Source: Allacma fusca
Taxonomy: Eukaryota; Arthropoda; Collembola; Symphypleona; Sminthuridae
Assembly: GCA_947179485.1 (NCBI GenBank)
Contig: OX359245.1
Coordinates: 49,835,067 to 49,899,066 of the forward strand
Length of the DNA: 64,000 nucleotides
Direction: 5' to 3'
This document shows, in pieces, positions 36,410 through 47,934 of this stretch (positions are counted from its first letter, which is position 1; every line of letters starts with the position of its first letter). The translations under genes and the position numbers were made by a program. The notes beneath the pieces were generated by a model. It was not told the origin of the DNA. It worked only from the letters and a program-made list of their open reading frames with translations, and searched no databases.

Positions 36410-39400
36410 ATGTTTTGGAATGTTAATGGCCTCCGAACTAAAGATGACTCCTTTTTTATGACGTTTTGAATTTAAAGTGTGATATTTTCTGTTTTGTGGA
36501 AACTTGGTTAACTGTGAGTGAATCATTCCAAATGGAGGGATTTAACGTAATTAAAATAAATGCTACAAAAGACCCAAGCATAACCAAAGGCAGGCATAAA
36601 GGGGGTATTATATGTGGTGTGAAATCGTCAATTAATTATCAAATATTGGAATCAAATGATTGGATGGTAACTATAAAAATAATATCTAGATCTTCTGTTT
36701 TGAAAGATATTGTCTGTATCTTCTGTTACATTAATCCTAATACTGTCATGGAGCAGCTTGTGGAATTAATGTCGTGTGTAAATAATGCTTCTACTCTGTC
36801 TAACAGTATACTCTTGTTTGGAGACTTTAATTGCAGAACCGGATCTCAGCAAACCTTTGGTCACGATATAAGCAGAATGTCTAAAGACTCCATTCTGAAC
36901 CCTAATGGTGAATATCTCATTGACAGAGCATCTGATCTCAATTTAACTCTGATAAATGGCAGTTTTAGTCCTGATAATTTAGGAGAGTACACCTATGTAA
37001 GTAAACAGGGATGTAGTGTAATTGATTTGTGTTTTGTGTCCAGTAATCTAACCAACCAAATAGATACATTTGAGGTTAAACTAAGCCACCACTCAGATTA
37101 CTACCCAATCATTTTGAAATTTGGAAACAACATGCAAATACAAAAAACTACAACTAGAATTAAATGGGATGCGGATTCTGCAGATATTTTTGCATCAAAG
37201 GTTAACCGGCTCATCCATTGGCAAGATAATGACAGTGTTGAAATGATGGACACAAAACTTACGACCACTATTTCCACCTGCCTCCAAGACTGTAGACTCG
37301 TATGCAAAACTACAAATATGAAATTATTTAAAGCAAAATGGTTTGATCTCGCCTGTTTAAAGCTGAAAAGGGAAATGAAGAGAAAACTGCGAAAGTTCCG
37401 AAACAATAAACAGGATATACTTTGCTTTGAAGAGTTCCAACGCCTCAAGCAGTTGTACAAAAATCAAATTAGAATCTCCAAGGAAGAGTACTTCAAGAGA
37501 CTGCAAATCCAAATTATTAATAGTAACAATAACATTGAATTCTGGAAAGCTATCAAAGCTCTAAAGCCAAACAAGATGTTGACTAATTCTATCCCCCCTG
37601 AAGTTTGGAGCGAATACTACGGTAAACTCTTCAAATCAAAGTGCAACTCCCAGCTACATCTAGTTAATGACACCCCTGCGGATTTAATTCTAGACGGACC
37701 TATCAAAATCCCCGAAATCAAATCGGCAATTAAAAACCTCAAATCAAGAAAAGCTCCCGGTAATGATGGTATCATTAATGAAGTTTGGAAAGCTTTACCG
37801 GAAGAGTGCTTGTATAATCTCGCAAAACTATTCAGTAAAATATATGAATCTGGAAATGTACCCCATAGCTGGACCAGAGTTAACATATCCCCACTACACA
37901 AGAAAGGTGACAGTAACAACCCTTCAACCTTTAGGCCAATTTCACTAGTTATGACCAAAATGAAGCTCTTCACATCAATACTAAATGCCCGTCTTTTAAG
38001 ATGGAACCATGAGCACAATTTCCTATCTGATTTGCAAGCCGCTTACCGTCCCCGATTAGGATGCTTGAACCACACTTTTCTTCTGTACTCTCTTGTCACG
38101 AAACAGTTAAGAGCGAATAAGCGACTTTATTGCTTTTTTGTAGATCTTTCAGGTGCATTCGACTCCGTGTCTCATATGATCCTATGGGAAAAACTATCAA
38201 AAGCAGGATTGAGTTCCGCATTTGTCAAGTGCATCAAATGTCTGTATGAGCGTGCCCATGCCTGTGTAAAAACTATCGATGGATTTACAGATCCGTTAAA
38301 TATCAACGTTGGTGTTCTTCAGGGTGAAAGTTTATTTCCAACTCTCTTTAATTTTTTCATAAACGACGTTATTGAAACTCTCAACAGATCATTCACATCT
38401 CCTGTTTCGATAGGGGACCGCCGGCTACACGCTTTATTGTACGCAGATGATATTGTGCTAATGGCTTACTCCGCGGAGAGCTTACAGCAAAAAATTGATG
38501 TGCTTAAAAGCTACTTCAAACAAAATCAGTTGATATTAAATGTGTTCAAATCCAAAATTGTTGTATTTCGAAACAGTGGAAGACTCAGAAAAAATGACAA
38601 ATTTAAATGGGGTGTCCGGGAGTTAGAAATTGTAAAAGAGTTTAAGTATTTGGGTGTTTTATACCCAAGCACGGGAGCTATGTACAGAACTGTGAAGGAC
38701 TTTCTGGCCAGAGGTCGAGCCGTGCTTTCGTCTATGTGGCCGATCTTTATCAAAAGTAAACTCCCTCTGAGCCAAAGCCAATTCAAGCTCTTTAATTCAC
38801 TAGTGAAAACAGTGATAGGTTATGGAGCTGAAGTGTGGGGTCTCAGGCATCTTCATAATATTGACAACTTCCAATGGTTCTTTGTGAAAAAACTTCTAAA
38901 ACTCCCTCAGTCTACTCCAAACTTCTTCATTAAACTTGAATCGAATCTAGAGAACCCCAGTGTCAACATAATTACTCAATCCATTAAACTATGGGCCAAG
39001 TCACTAAACCCGCAAAACCACCTACTAAATTCTTGCTATTGTGATCAGTGGAACCTACAAGGAGATGTTAGTAACAACTGGGCCTTGCAATTAAAAAATG
39101 TACTTGGTGACATAATCGAGAATACTCTTTGGCTAAGCACAGACCCATACTCAATACTCCAATCTATACCTACAATTATTGAAAAATATAAGTTAAGGTG
39201 CATTAATGCTGAAGTCTCCAAAATGTTAGAATCAACTTCAATACCACATTATAAATACATCAAAACGAAGGTCAGACAAGAAAATTATATGAACTCAAAT
39301 ATTCCCATTCAAGTTGCCAGTGTAATAGCCAGACTGCGGTTAAATTCTAGTACTATATACTTTGGTAATAACACGTCTCTACAATCCACAAATTTCTGCA

Positions 39401-39615
39401 AACTTTGCTCCGAGAGCATTGAAGACTTTAACTGGAATCACTTAATATTCTCTTGTAACAACCTATCCTCATTAAGGCTCAAACTTTTTGGCACTGCTGA
39501 CAGTGACCTGGAAGAGCTTAGACTACATTGGTACAAGCTTATCGTATCAAACAATTACAATTACTGTATTCAAATTTATAATTTCTTTTCAAGCGTTTGT
39601 AAACTTTTCAATTAA
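36410..39615 (+). pseudogene. LINE ORF2: APE endonuclease and reverse transcriptase, frame-broken at N-terminus
   Basis: The endonuclease start (MFWNVNGL, from ATG 36410) is in a different frame from the remaining ~1,050 codons; the shift lies in a run of T at 36452-36457. Endonuclease motifs FVETWL and GDFNCRTG are present, but the final catalytic SDHxP motif reads SDYYP, with His replaced by Tyr. Reverse transcriptase motifs are FFVDLSGAFDSVSH, GVLQGESL and LLYADDIVLMA (YADD at about 38440). A Cys/His cluster (CKLCSESIEDFNWNHLIFSC) ends the protein. No RNase H seen. The two endonuclease defects suggest this copy cannot nick DNA, although the RT frame is open. Confidence 0.88.
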
Positions 39616-40309
39616 AATCAACAATTCACCGTTGTAATAATCTATTGAAGGGGCTAACGCCCACGTCAATAAAATCATACTACTACTACTTTATAGTTCG
39701 GAAAGGTACTGCACTCGGTAGATATCTCACTGCCAGATTCGACTACAACAGAAACACTTTGACCAGAGTTTGACATTGATTGACGGTAATTAATTTAAGG
39801 TTATCTCAGTTAAGCAATTTAAATTATAAAATGGTTTTATTTCCAATTGGCTGTGTTATTTAATACAGTTTCTATTCCACCTGAACTTTGAACTTTCAAG
39901 TTTTCCGAGTAAATACACTCGAAACTTTAATTCGTGATACCGTGCACTTGTATAAATCCCATTTGAATCTATTATCTGTAATGAGATAAAAAAGTTAATT
40001 GTGATAAAACTAAAATGATTGAACTCAAATGATAAGTTCAAATGCAGAGTTCATACGCTACAGATATTATAGAGGAAGTCTTATTTGAACATAGCAGACT
40101 ATATTTGTATATTTAACATTAAATTACTTTATTGGATAATTTTAATTCGTTTTCCTCACAGGAGGTATTGGGTACGTGGAGAAAGCAATAATTGAAAAAT
40201 GTCTACGGGGCTGCCCTCAAGTACAAAAATGTTTGTCTTAATTCGGGAGAAACGGAGTCAGTTTGGAGAGGAACGGCCACAAAACAATTTTCAAGCAAAG
40301 GTTTTCTAT

Positions 40310-40500
40310 ACACCGTGGCTAATTTATGTTTTAAAATATGAGTCTCTCGCTCACTCTGTCTTCGGGACCTAGTGCTTGAATTTCCATTTTCAAAACCTCC
40401 TTATAAAGTTCTTTTCAATCATTTTATTTCCCTTTATTTCGAAACGTAATGGCTATATGGAGTGTTTTGTTAATAACATAAGCCGATATACAGGACTTTT
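40310..40500 (-). pseudogene. TPR gene remnant
   Basis: On the minus strand the words MEIQALGPEDRV and KLATVYRK appear in broken frames, closest to LEIQALGPEDRVTIL and NLATVYRKQG of TPR copy 2. About one and a half repeats remain, with stops and indels. It shows a fourth TPR unit once existed here before the minisatellite expansion that adjoins it. Confidence 0.75.
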
Positions 40501-41275
40501 TGGATACAGTAAACTTTTGCTATAAGAGATACCCTAATGAGGGATTTTTTAATACAGTACACCCTTGCTATGAGGAAAACCCTTATAAGGGATTTTTATA
40601 TACAGTAAAACCCTGCTATAAGGGAAACCCTTATAAAGGATTTTTATATACAGTAAAACCCTGCTATAAGGGAAACCCTTATAAAGGATTTCTATATACA
40701 GTAAAACCCTGCTATAAGGGAAACCCTTGAAAGGGATTTTTATACAGTAAACTCTTTCTATGAGGGAAACCCTTACAAGGGAATTTTATAGAGTAAACTC
40801 TTGCTATAAGGGAAACCCTGATAAGGGATTTTTGGATACGGTAAACTGTTGCTATGAGGGAAACCCTGATAAGGGATTTTTGGATACGGTAAACTGTTGC
40901 TATAAGAGAGACGCTTATATGGGATTTTTTAATACAGTAAACATTTGCTATAAAAGAGACTCTTATGAGCGATATATAAGGGCATAAGTGAAACCCTTAT
41001 AATGGATTTTTTATACTGTACACTGTTGCTATAAGGGAGACCCTTATAAGTAATTTTTCTATACAGTAGTCTTTTGCTATAAGTGAGTTTGTAATACAGG
41101 GAACTCTTGCTATAAGGTAAACCCTTATAAGGGATTATTCTATACAGGTAACTCTTGCTATAAGGGAGACCCTTATAAGTGATTTTTCTATACAGGTAAC
41201 TCTTGCTATATGGGATACCCCTATAAGGTATTATTCAATACAGTAAACTCTTGCTGTAAGGGATTCCCTTTATAG
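40500..41275. repeat. ~43-45-bp minisatellite
   Basis: About seventeen units of the type ATACAGTAAACTCTTGCTATAAGGGAAACCCTTATAAGGGATTTTT, several almost identical around 40590-40730. Each unit holds a small palindrome (AAGGGAAACCCTTATAAGGG). Loose units occur at 24170-24330 and 41740-41860. The 76- and 75-codon ORFs here only translate the repeat. Confidence 0.9.
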
Positions 41276-42867
41276 CATCGATATTGTAAAATTGTAAAAT
41301 GCGAGTGAAATAGGGCAGGTTGGCTCAGTGGTAGAGAATAGTAAAGATAGGTCAAGTTATGTCAAGAGCTAAACCAGGAATGATTTCCTTAATTTATTCA
41401 ACCGAATAGATTTTAGTCATTTAGTTATTTCAGCATCGTGTAGTAAGCTTTGGTTAATATCTTTCGTAATATTATAATTCATTATTTCTAAAACTAGCAA
41501 TAATTGTGTGATTCAATAATAGCAACTATAGTTATTCTAATAATGTTATGATATATGTATATATATGAATATATAAATAATAATAATAGAATAATAAAAA
41601 AAGAATAATAAAATATATATAAATATGAAGAATAATGTTTATAAGACACAAATTTTGCCGGTCCCGTGAACATCATTTTATCCCTCATTAGCATAATGTT
41701 ACATATTGTGTAAATGGGAATTTAGCACTGCGGATACCAAATCCCTTGTAACAAAAAATCTGTTATAAGGGTATCCCTTCTAGTAAGAGTTTACTGTGTC
41801 AAAAAAACCCTTATATGGGTATTGCGTGTAGCAAGAGTTCACTATGATGAGAGTGGACTGCATTACGTAATGCCCTCAAATTTTGAGTCTATCGACAATA
41901 GCTATTGACAAGTTTGTCATTGATTGACGGGTAATTAGTCTGGAGTTGCTTCAGCTTAGTGCATAACTATACGGCGTATAGTTTGATTTTACGAATAAAT
42001 GTGACATAATTCAAGATAATGCTGAGACCCTAAATGTCCAGTTAGTTCCCACATGATATGCGGCAGATTCAAGAGTAAACTTAATCAGGTACAGTTTTAT
42101 AATCAGTCAAGTATGCCGATTTAAACCTAAAACCATCAGGGTTATTACACAATACGTTGTATTTATACACGACTGCAATTTCAATCAGTCTTAGTAATAG
42201 TTGTTGCTGACATGGTAGTTACCCTAGCAGTCTATGTATGTTCATATGTAATTATATGTAATTGCTGTTATAATTGGATTATCTTGAGGGATTATATGGA
42301 AAAGTAAACACTTTCGACTCAAAGCTTTAATTTGCATTAAAATATTATCAAGAGGATGATAAAGCTGAGATGACTCTAGACACGTATGCACAAATATTTT
42401 TTACATTCGCACATTGAAAGAACAGCCGACTCTCAATATAATGTCATCCAAATATCTTTCAAAAAGTGACGTTACATATAGAAATCCGCCAAACTTTAGA
42501 CTAAACATGATCCGTAGTATGTACTATAGTGCAAGGCTCTGCGCTTCCGCATTTTGCATTCTCTGAGGCTACCATTTAATGATTCGTGAAGACGATATTA
42601 TGCTCAAATTACTTCCCAGGAAAGTTCATACGCGCTAAAAAAATAACTGTACAAACATCAGACCGTTCTTGACAAAATTTGAAATTCAGTTTGCTCCTGA
42701 AGACAATTTACTCGATCTTGCACTGTTTCTACACGTTATTCGCAGTTTCATTAAAGGAAAATCTGAACACTGAAACAAAATATCGTCATTCGATTCAAAG
42801 TATAAAATTGCGAACTAACACCCTTGTGAATATAACGTAATTAAGAAAAAAAGCAACAGTAAGTGCG
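41276..42867. other. non-coding, includes TPR-array block
   Basis: About 41880-42240 is a diverged copy of 24350-24720. Around 41740-41860 single minisatellite-like units persist. A (TA)-rich stretch lies at 41550-41640. No gene is supported. Confidence 0.55.
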
Positions 42868-43435
42868 ATCCTGTCCGCGGATATCCGAAGTCATCCGCTG
42901 ATATATGTATAATTCTAATAATTAGAATTAATTAGAGATAATAATTATTATTATTCAAGTGAAAATTATTCTTGAGCATTCATAAAAAATATTTATTCAA
43001 GTACAAATTGTCAAAAAAGTCACTCCAGATTATGTGGAGAGCCAATAAGGGATTACATAGTAGGGGCACTTTGCTAACACTTATTTATATGCATGCCTAA
43101 AATAATCGTCCTTCCCTTAGGAACATGAAATGTACTATTATCATAACTACGCGTGACACAAATTGTGAACCGGAATTTTTCAGTAACATCTCGCTTTTAC
43201 TACATAATCTTTTGTGTTGAAATTGAAAAACATTTTCATTGTTTTGTCCTCATTTACTTCATTCAAAATTTCCGAGCAAAATCGGTTGGGCAAGTAAGCA
43301 GTAACAGATGGCAGATGAAACTATCCGCGGATAACCGAAGACATCCGAAGATTATCCAAACTCAAGTTCTTTATCGTATATCCATGCGGATAAGTGTACC
43401 CGTGTATCCTATCATATCCGCATTGCTTGGACGGA
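42868..43435. mobile_element. decayed relative of the 9097-9986 hAT element
   Basis: TATCCG/CGGATA words cluster at both ends (42870-42905 and 43320-43430), and the middle shares GCAAAATCGGTT...AACAGATGGC with 9705-9750. Ends are too degraded to define TIRs or TSD. Confidence 0.6.
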
Positions 43436-44312
43436 CAGCAGAAACACGTTGATCAATGTTTAACATTCATTCAAGGTAATTAATTGAAGGTTATCTCAGC
43501 TTATTGTTAGTTATGTGAACTGCAAAATTGTTTGATTTCCAATTTACTGTGCAATTCAGATGTACTCAAATGCTGTATTCATATGCAGTCCATACGCCCT
43601 TATAGAGGAAGTCTCATTTGAACATAGCTCACTATGTATATGTATAGTAAACATTAAATTCCTTTAGCGGAAGGCCTTCAAATTGCAAAAAACACATTAG
43701 CTTTAACTTCACAGTTTTTTTTGGACATTCGCACATCTCAACTATCAATTCGTATTTCAATATGTATGCTATAATGTGAACCGAGTCCTGGACATTACCT
43801 AATTGTTTTTTTATGGATACTATTTCAGTACTTTCATCAGCAGTTTTCCATTTACTATTATGGGAGGAGTCCGTACAATAATATCTTTAAAATCCAAACA
43901 CTAACCTTCCAAGCAAGTAATGCAACCCTTACAGATAGTCCCAATATCGGCTCCAGGGAGGCTAAATTACATATTTCTTGCTTTAACATGGTCTTTGCTT
44001 CGACAATGGAAAGTATTTACTATTGCAGAAAGACAAACCATGCAGCCTCTCTAAAAATGATTCCTGTTATACGGATGGGATTGGCAGTTGGAATGGGTTA
44101 GTTTTTGATTGGAATGGGATATGGTAGAACGTATACTCTTTTTACCTTTTTCGGAAATTAACTTGTCCAAGGATTTAGAGTATTTTCTGAAATGTGTTTT
44201 CACACCATAGATCGGTGGATCTTCAAGAGAAATAATTTTTAATCAACATTGTATCATCGTTTGTATTCAGATCCTCAATTGGAAATGTTATGTTGATTGC
44301 TTTAGCTTAGAG
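43436..44312. other. TPR-array block then unassigned sequence
   Basis: 43440-43680 is a diverged copy of 39770-40135 (shared GGTAATTAATT...AAGGTTATCTCAG and TATAGAGGAAGTCT). The remainder to 44312 shows no gene or repeat I can name. Confidence 0.5.
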
Positions 44313-45410
44313 CAGAAATGCGTAAAGGAAACAGTCTTCCTTCAAACCTACGAAGGCGAAAATTTAGTAAAAATTTCCCCTTCAACATGTCGTAAAATGA
44401 AGCCCTCTAAAAAATCTGCCTTCCTTCACCCTTGCTTCCAAAATACATACTGTTAAGTAGCAATTGCATTTGGGGAAAAATGGAGCTCAGATATGAGGAA
44501 AAGGAATAAAAAGGGGAAAAATAGGAAATAGTGGAGAGAGATTGAATAAGGAAGGAATGGAGAGTTAAAAATAGTGGATGGGGGAATGTGCAGCAGGCAG
44601 AGTGCACACACTCTTGCTGTGAGAGAGAGATGAGACGACGGCCGTGGGAAATAAGTGCGTATGTAAGATATGGGATTTACTCACGCAGTACAGTTTTATT
44701 GTATATTGTACGTACAAAGGTTACACAGTTTGGCTGTTCTCACACGCGTCTCTTGGTCTTTCTTGGTCTGTGGCTCGGGATTCTCTCGTCTCCCTGAGAC
44801 TGGAGAGGCTGGGGTTTATATACGGAGGTGAGCACTTATGTGCCAACCTCCTGGAATATTTCCTACAATATTCTGACCAATGGAAATGTACTAAGCAAAG
44901 GTACCTAATGCATTTTACAGAGGTTGCATGACATATATGTACACCAATGTTGCAGTATGGGATATTTTAGCTTATAATTATTCCTAAAGCCAATAAGTGC
45001 TTAACAATACACACATTTTTGCCTTCAGCCTTCTTCTAAAAATAGCCTTCCTTCAATTTTAAACTACAACCCGGTTAAAAAACGTTTTGCACCAACAGGA
45101 TTAAGTGCAGTGAAGATAGCGGCACACATTGTCAATTCTCGAATTAGCTGTATTGTTGCGCTAGCAGCAAAACGTCGTTGTATACGTTATAGATATTTCG
45201 TGTACCTGGAAGCCTTCAAGGCTTTGGAGGGCTAATATTTAGGAGTCCTTTCTTGAAATCCTTCACTGCTCGTTTTTGTGAAGGCTTCCTTCAGCCTTCA
45301 GAAAAAAGTATCCCCATCCTTCCATTCCTTCTGAAACGTTAAGAAAGTTACGTTTCCGCCTTCAATGAAGCCTTCTTGGAAGGCTAGCCTTCGAAGGCTG
45401 CGCATCTCTG
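44313..45410. mobile_element. hAT-like element with AAGGCTTCC-word arrays, split by a solo LTR
   Basis: Ends CAGAAATGCG (left) and CGCATCTCTG (right) form TIRs; the flanking 8 bp are GCTTAGAG (44305-44312) and GTTTAGAG (45411-45418), a TSD with one mismatch. Arms are rich in CCTTC/GAAGG words. The gypsy-1 family solo LTR (44451-45006) inserted into it later; without that, the element is about 540 bp. No transposase. Confidence 0.82.
44451..45006 (-). repeat. solo LTR of the gypsy element 1 family
   Basis: 556 bp, inverted relative to element 1, with the same TG...CA ends and TATA box on the minus strand. It is flanked by exact 4-bp duplication ATAC (44447-44450 and 45007-45010), the same TSD length as the full element. 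It shows numerous substitutions and small indels, so it is older. It arose by LTR-LTR recombination. Confidence 0.95.
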
Positions 45411-46254
45411 GTTTAGAGTTTGTAGCCCGAGTGCGGGCTGTTGTAATTGTGCCTCCCGAAACCGACCCGCCCCGATTATTGCTCCGGTTCGGAACTAAAA
45501 CAATAACGGATGTCGGACACTACCCAGGTTCGGGCTGTAAATAAATAATGAAGTCAGGTTGAGATCGGGCTTGGAACTTGCTGGGCTGTTAGAAGTTTGT
45601 GCGGGCTTCGCCCGAGCTTGAGCCTGTACTTGAGACCAATTCCATCTAGTGCAGTTTATCAAATATATGGCATCAGTCTTGGGCAGGTATTTTCATAGAC
45701 ATATGATCTCCTGGATAGAATTTAGTTACACTAAACAGAAATATAAAGAATTGCCTTTCAGTGGGTTCAGGTTTACAGCACGTTTCCAGGAGAAAACTTC
45801 TTTTATACTTTACAAAAGCATGCGCACATAGACCAGTTTGGCTTTTCAGTGACAACATTCAATGTATATTTTGCGTTTAGCTTTTCTTATTAATGCGGAT
45901 AGCAGCTCAGCTACTTGCAGTCTTGGGAACTGTTGCATTTCCAATTTTCCAAACTGCAAAATCCTTGATTCATTGTTGGATCTAGTTTATAAGTTCTCTT
46001 TTTACGGGCATCAGCAATCGTTAAGTGAAATATAGAACTTACAATAACTACTCCCATATATTTACCATAATTTACTGTGGGAAAAACCTCACGAGCTAAG
46101 TGATGAATGGAAAAAGTTCTTTTGAGCTACGTCATTAGTTAATGAATTGTATTTCTGTATTATATTTATTAGTATTGATAAAAAAAGGTTCTCTTCTGAA
46201 GTTTTAAACTATATGTACTCTTATGATCGACTAAATTAAAAAGATAATCCACAA
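45411..46254. other. intergenic with CGGGCT/AGCCCG word cluster
   Basis: Around 45420-45620 words such as GTAGCCCGAGTGCGGGCT and TTCGGGCT recur in both orientations, reminiscent of the subterminal arrays of the hAT elements nearby, but no TIR pair or TSD was found. The rest is featureless. Confidence 0.4.
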
Positions 46255-47489
46255 CAGGCCTGGCCTCAAGTTCGGTTCAACTCATGATTCGCACTTGAAC
46301 TTGACCCGAACTTGATTATATCACCATAATTAAGATCCGAACTTGAACTTGATTTTTTAAAAGTAGGTACGAACCGGAGTAATCAAGTTCACATAATCAA
46401 GTTAATTTCGGCGAACTTGACCATGAATGGAACTTGACCATGAACTTGACCATGAACTTGACCATGAACTTGACTATGAACTTGACCATGAACTTGAATT
46501 TCTAGTTATAGTGTTGTATGTATACTTATAATTAGAAAGGCTAACAAATTACCTGAGATTTAATTTCCATTTATTTTTTAAAATTGAATATCAAAATTTA
46601 GAAGTAATGATTGATAAAACTTATAATAAGAGAATATAAAAATAACTAGATTTCCCGTAGAATTTTTTGAATGATGCATGGATTTCATCAAAATTGGTTT
46701 AAGATTTGAATTTCAACTATCCCTTCAAGCACAGACAAACACAAATGATGTCTTCTAACATTCTTTTAGGAGTTGTGCCAGGACAACTGAAACAGGTATA
46801 GATATATATATATGAATACACTTACGAGCAGTGTTTGCAGCTGTATTTTTTTTGTAGAATCGCAAAATGTGAAATGCTTGTGGACCTTAGGTCATTTTTT
46901 CCGGCTACTTGATGCAGTTAGACTTCCAGGATCAGCATCTTCTTCGCACTGTTGAGACTTTTCAGATGTGCTCATTTTCCAGTTGTTTTTAAAATACGAT
47001 TATTCAAAAATTTAAATCAAGTTAAAATTGAAAAGATGTTGTGAAGAAGAAAATACAACAGGATTTAGCTTGTAATATTTGAGCCCGGAGCACGTTGCTC
47101 GTTGAAAACACAGAAATACCGGTCTAGCATTTGCACGCGAAAACGCTGTGATTTAAATTAGCGTTTACAGCTTCAGCAAGGACATCTGCATAACAACGAT
47201 TATCTACAGCGTATTATATAAGTATAAGAACTTGACCATGAAAAGTCAAGTTCATGTTCATGGTTTTGGGGTTATGTGATCCGAACTTGATCATGGCATT
47301 GATGTCAAGTCTATAATGAAGACCTGACCATGAACTTGATTCGAGCTTTAAAATCAAGTTCAAATTTCATGTTGACCCGAACTTGAGATTTCAGTGTCAA
47401 GTTCAAATTAACTTGTAACCCGAACTTGACTTGAACTTGAACTTGACCCGAACCTGTCAAGTTTTACTTGAACTTGAATGCCAGGCCTG
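46255..47489. mobile_element. hAT-like element with TCAAGTTC-word arrays
   Basis: 1,235 bp with TIRs CAGGCCTGGC and exact 8-bp TSD ATCCACAA (46247-46254 and 47490-47497). Both arms are arrays of AACTTGA/TCAAGTT; at 46430-46500 a 12-bp unit GAACTTGACCAT is tandemly amplified about six times. The centre is AT-rich without a transposase ORF. Confidence 0.92.
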
Positions 47490-47934
47490 ATCCACAAGCA
47501 AATTTCAGAAGAGGGTATAAAACTGTTTTAAATTCTGCAACTACTGCACGTACACATTTACAAGTCATAATCAAAATTAGAAACTAAAGCTGGCAATCAT
47601 ATCTTCTACAAAATGGTGTTGACTGCAATTATTCAAAACGTTCTTGCAAATATAAAAATTTTGGTATTTGAAATCCTCAAAATACTCCTCACTTTTGAAC
47701 AAACTGTTTAAAAAAATCAAAAGTACAATGTTACACAGACTGGTTTACGTTGATTATATCAAGGAAATCTCAGTTTTGTTTACGATTGTGTGTAGTAACC
47801 TTAATGTTCGCACTGTAGATTTTTTATGCAATTTAGAGTAAGAAAGTTTAGAGGCATTTTCAATCGTTCTGCACTGTTTCCAGAATGCCATATGGTTCTA
47901 AAAGTAATTATACAAAATTAAAACTTACAGAAAC
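47490..47934. other. short spacer between two hAT elements
   Basis: AT-rich sequence, no gene or repeat recognised. Confidence 0.4.

Larger units (their letters stand above)
35319..39689 (+). mobile_element. full-length APE-type LINE (non-LTR retrotransposon)
   Basis: 4.37 kb with two ORFs, flanked by a 16-bp target duplication TTTATAGTTCGGAAAG (35303-35318 and 39690-39705). It ends in AATAAAATCA and a short TAC microsatellite instead of a long poly(A). The intact ends show it is not 5' truncated. It interrupts the conserved non-coding block upstream of TPR copy 3. Clade is not settled; the architecture suits the CR1/Jockey/L1-like APE group. Confidence 0.93.

Noticed and set aside
40500..40987. 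Two ORFs of ~75 codons with repeated GNPYKGFLYTVKPCYK
   Set aside because: They are translations of the minisatellite, not a protein.
41313..41345. tRNA-like A box (TGGCTCAGTGGTAGAG)
   Set aside because: No B box, acceptor stem or anticodon arm follows; at best a SINE or tRNA fragment.
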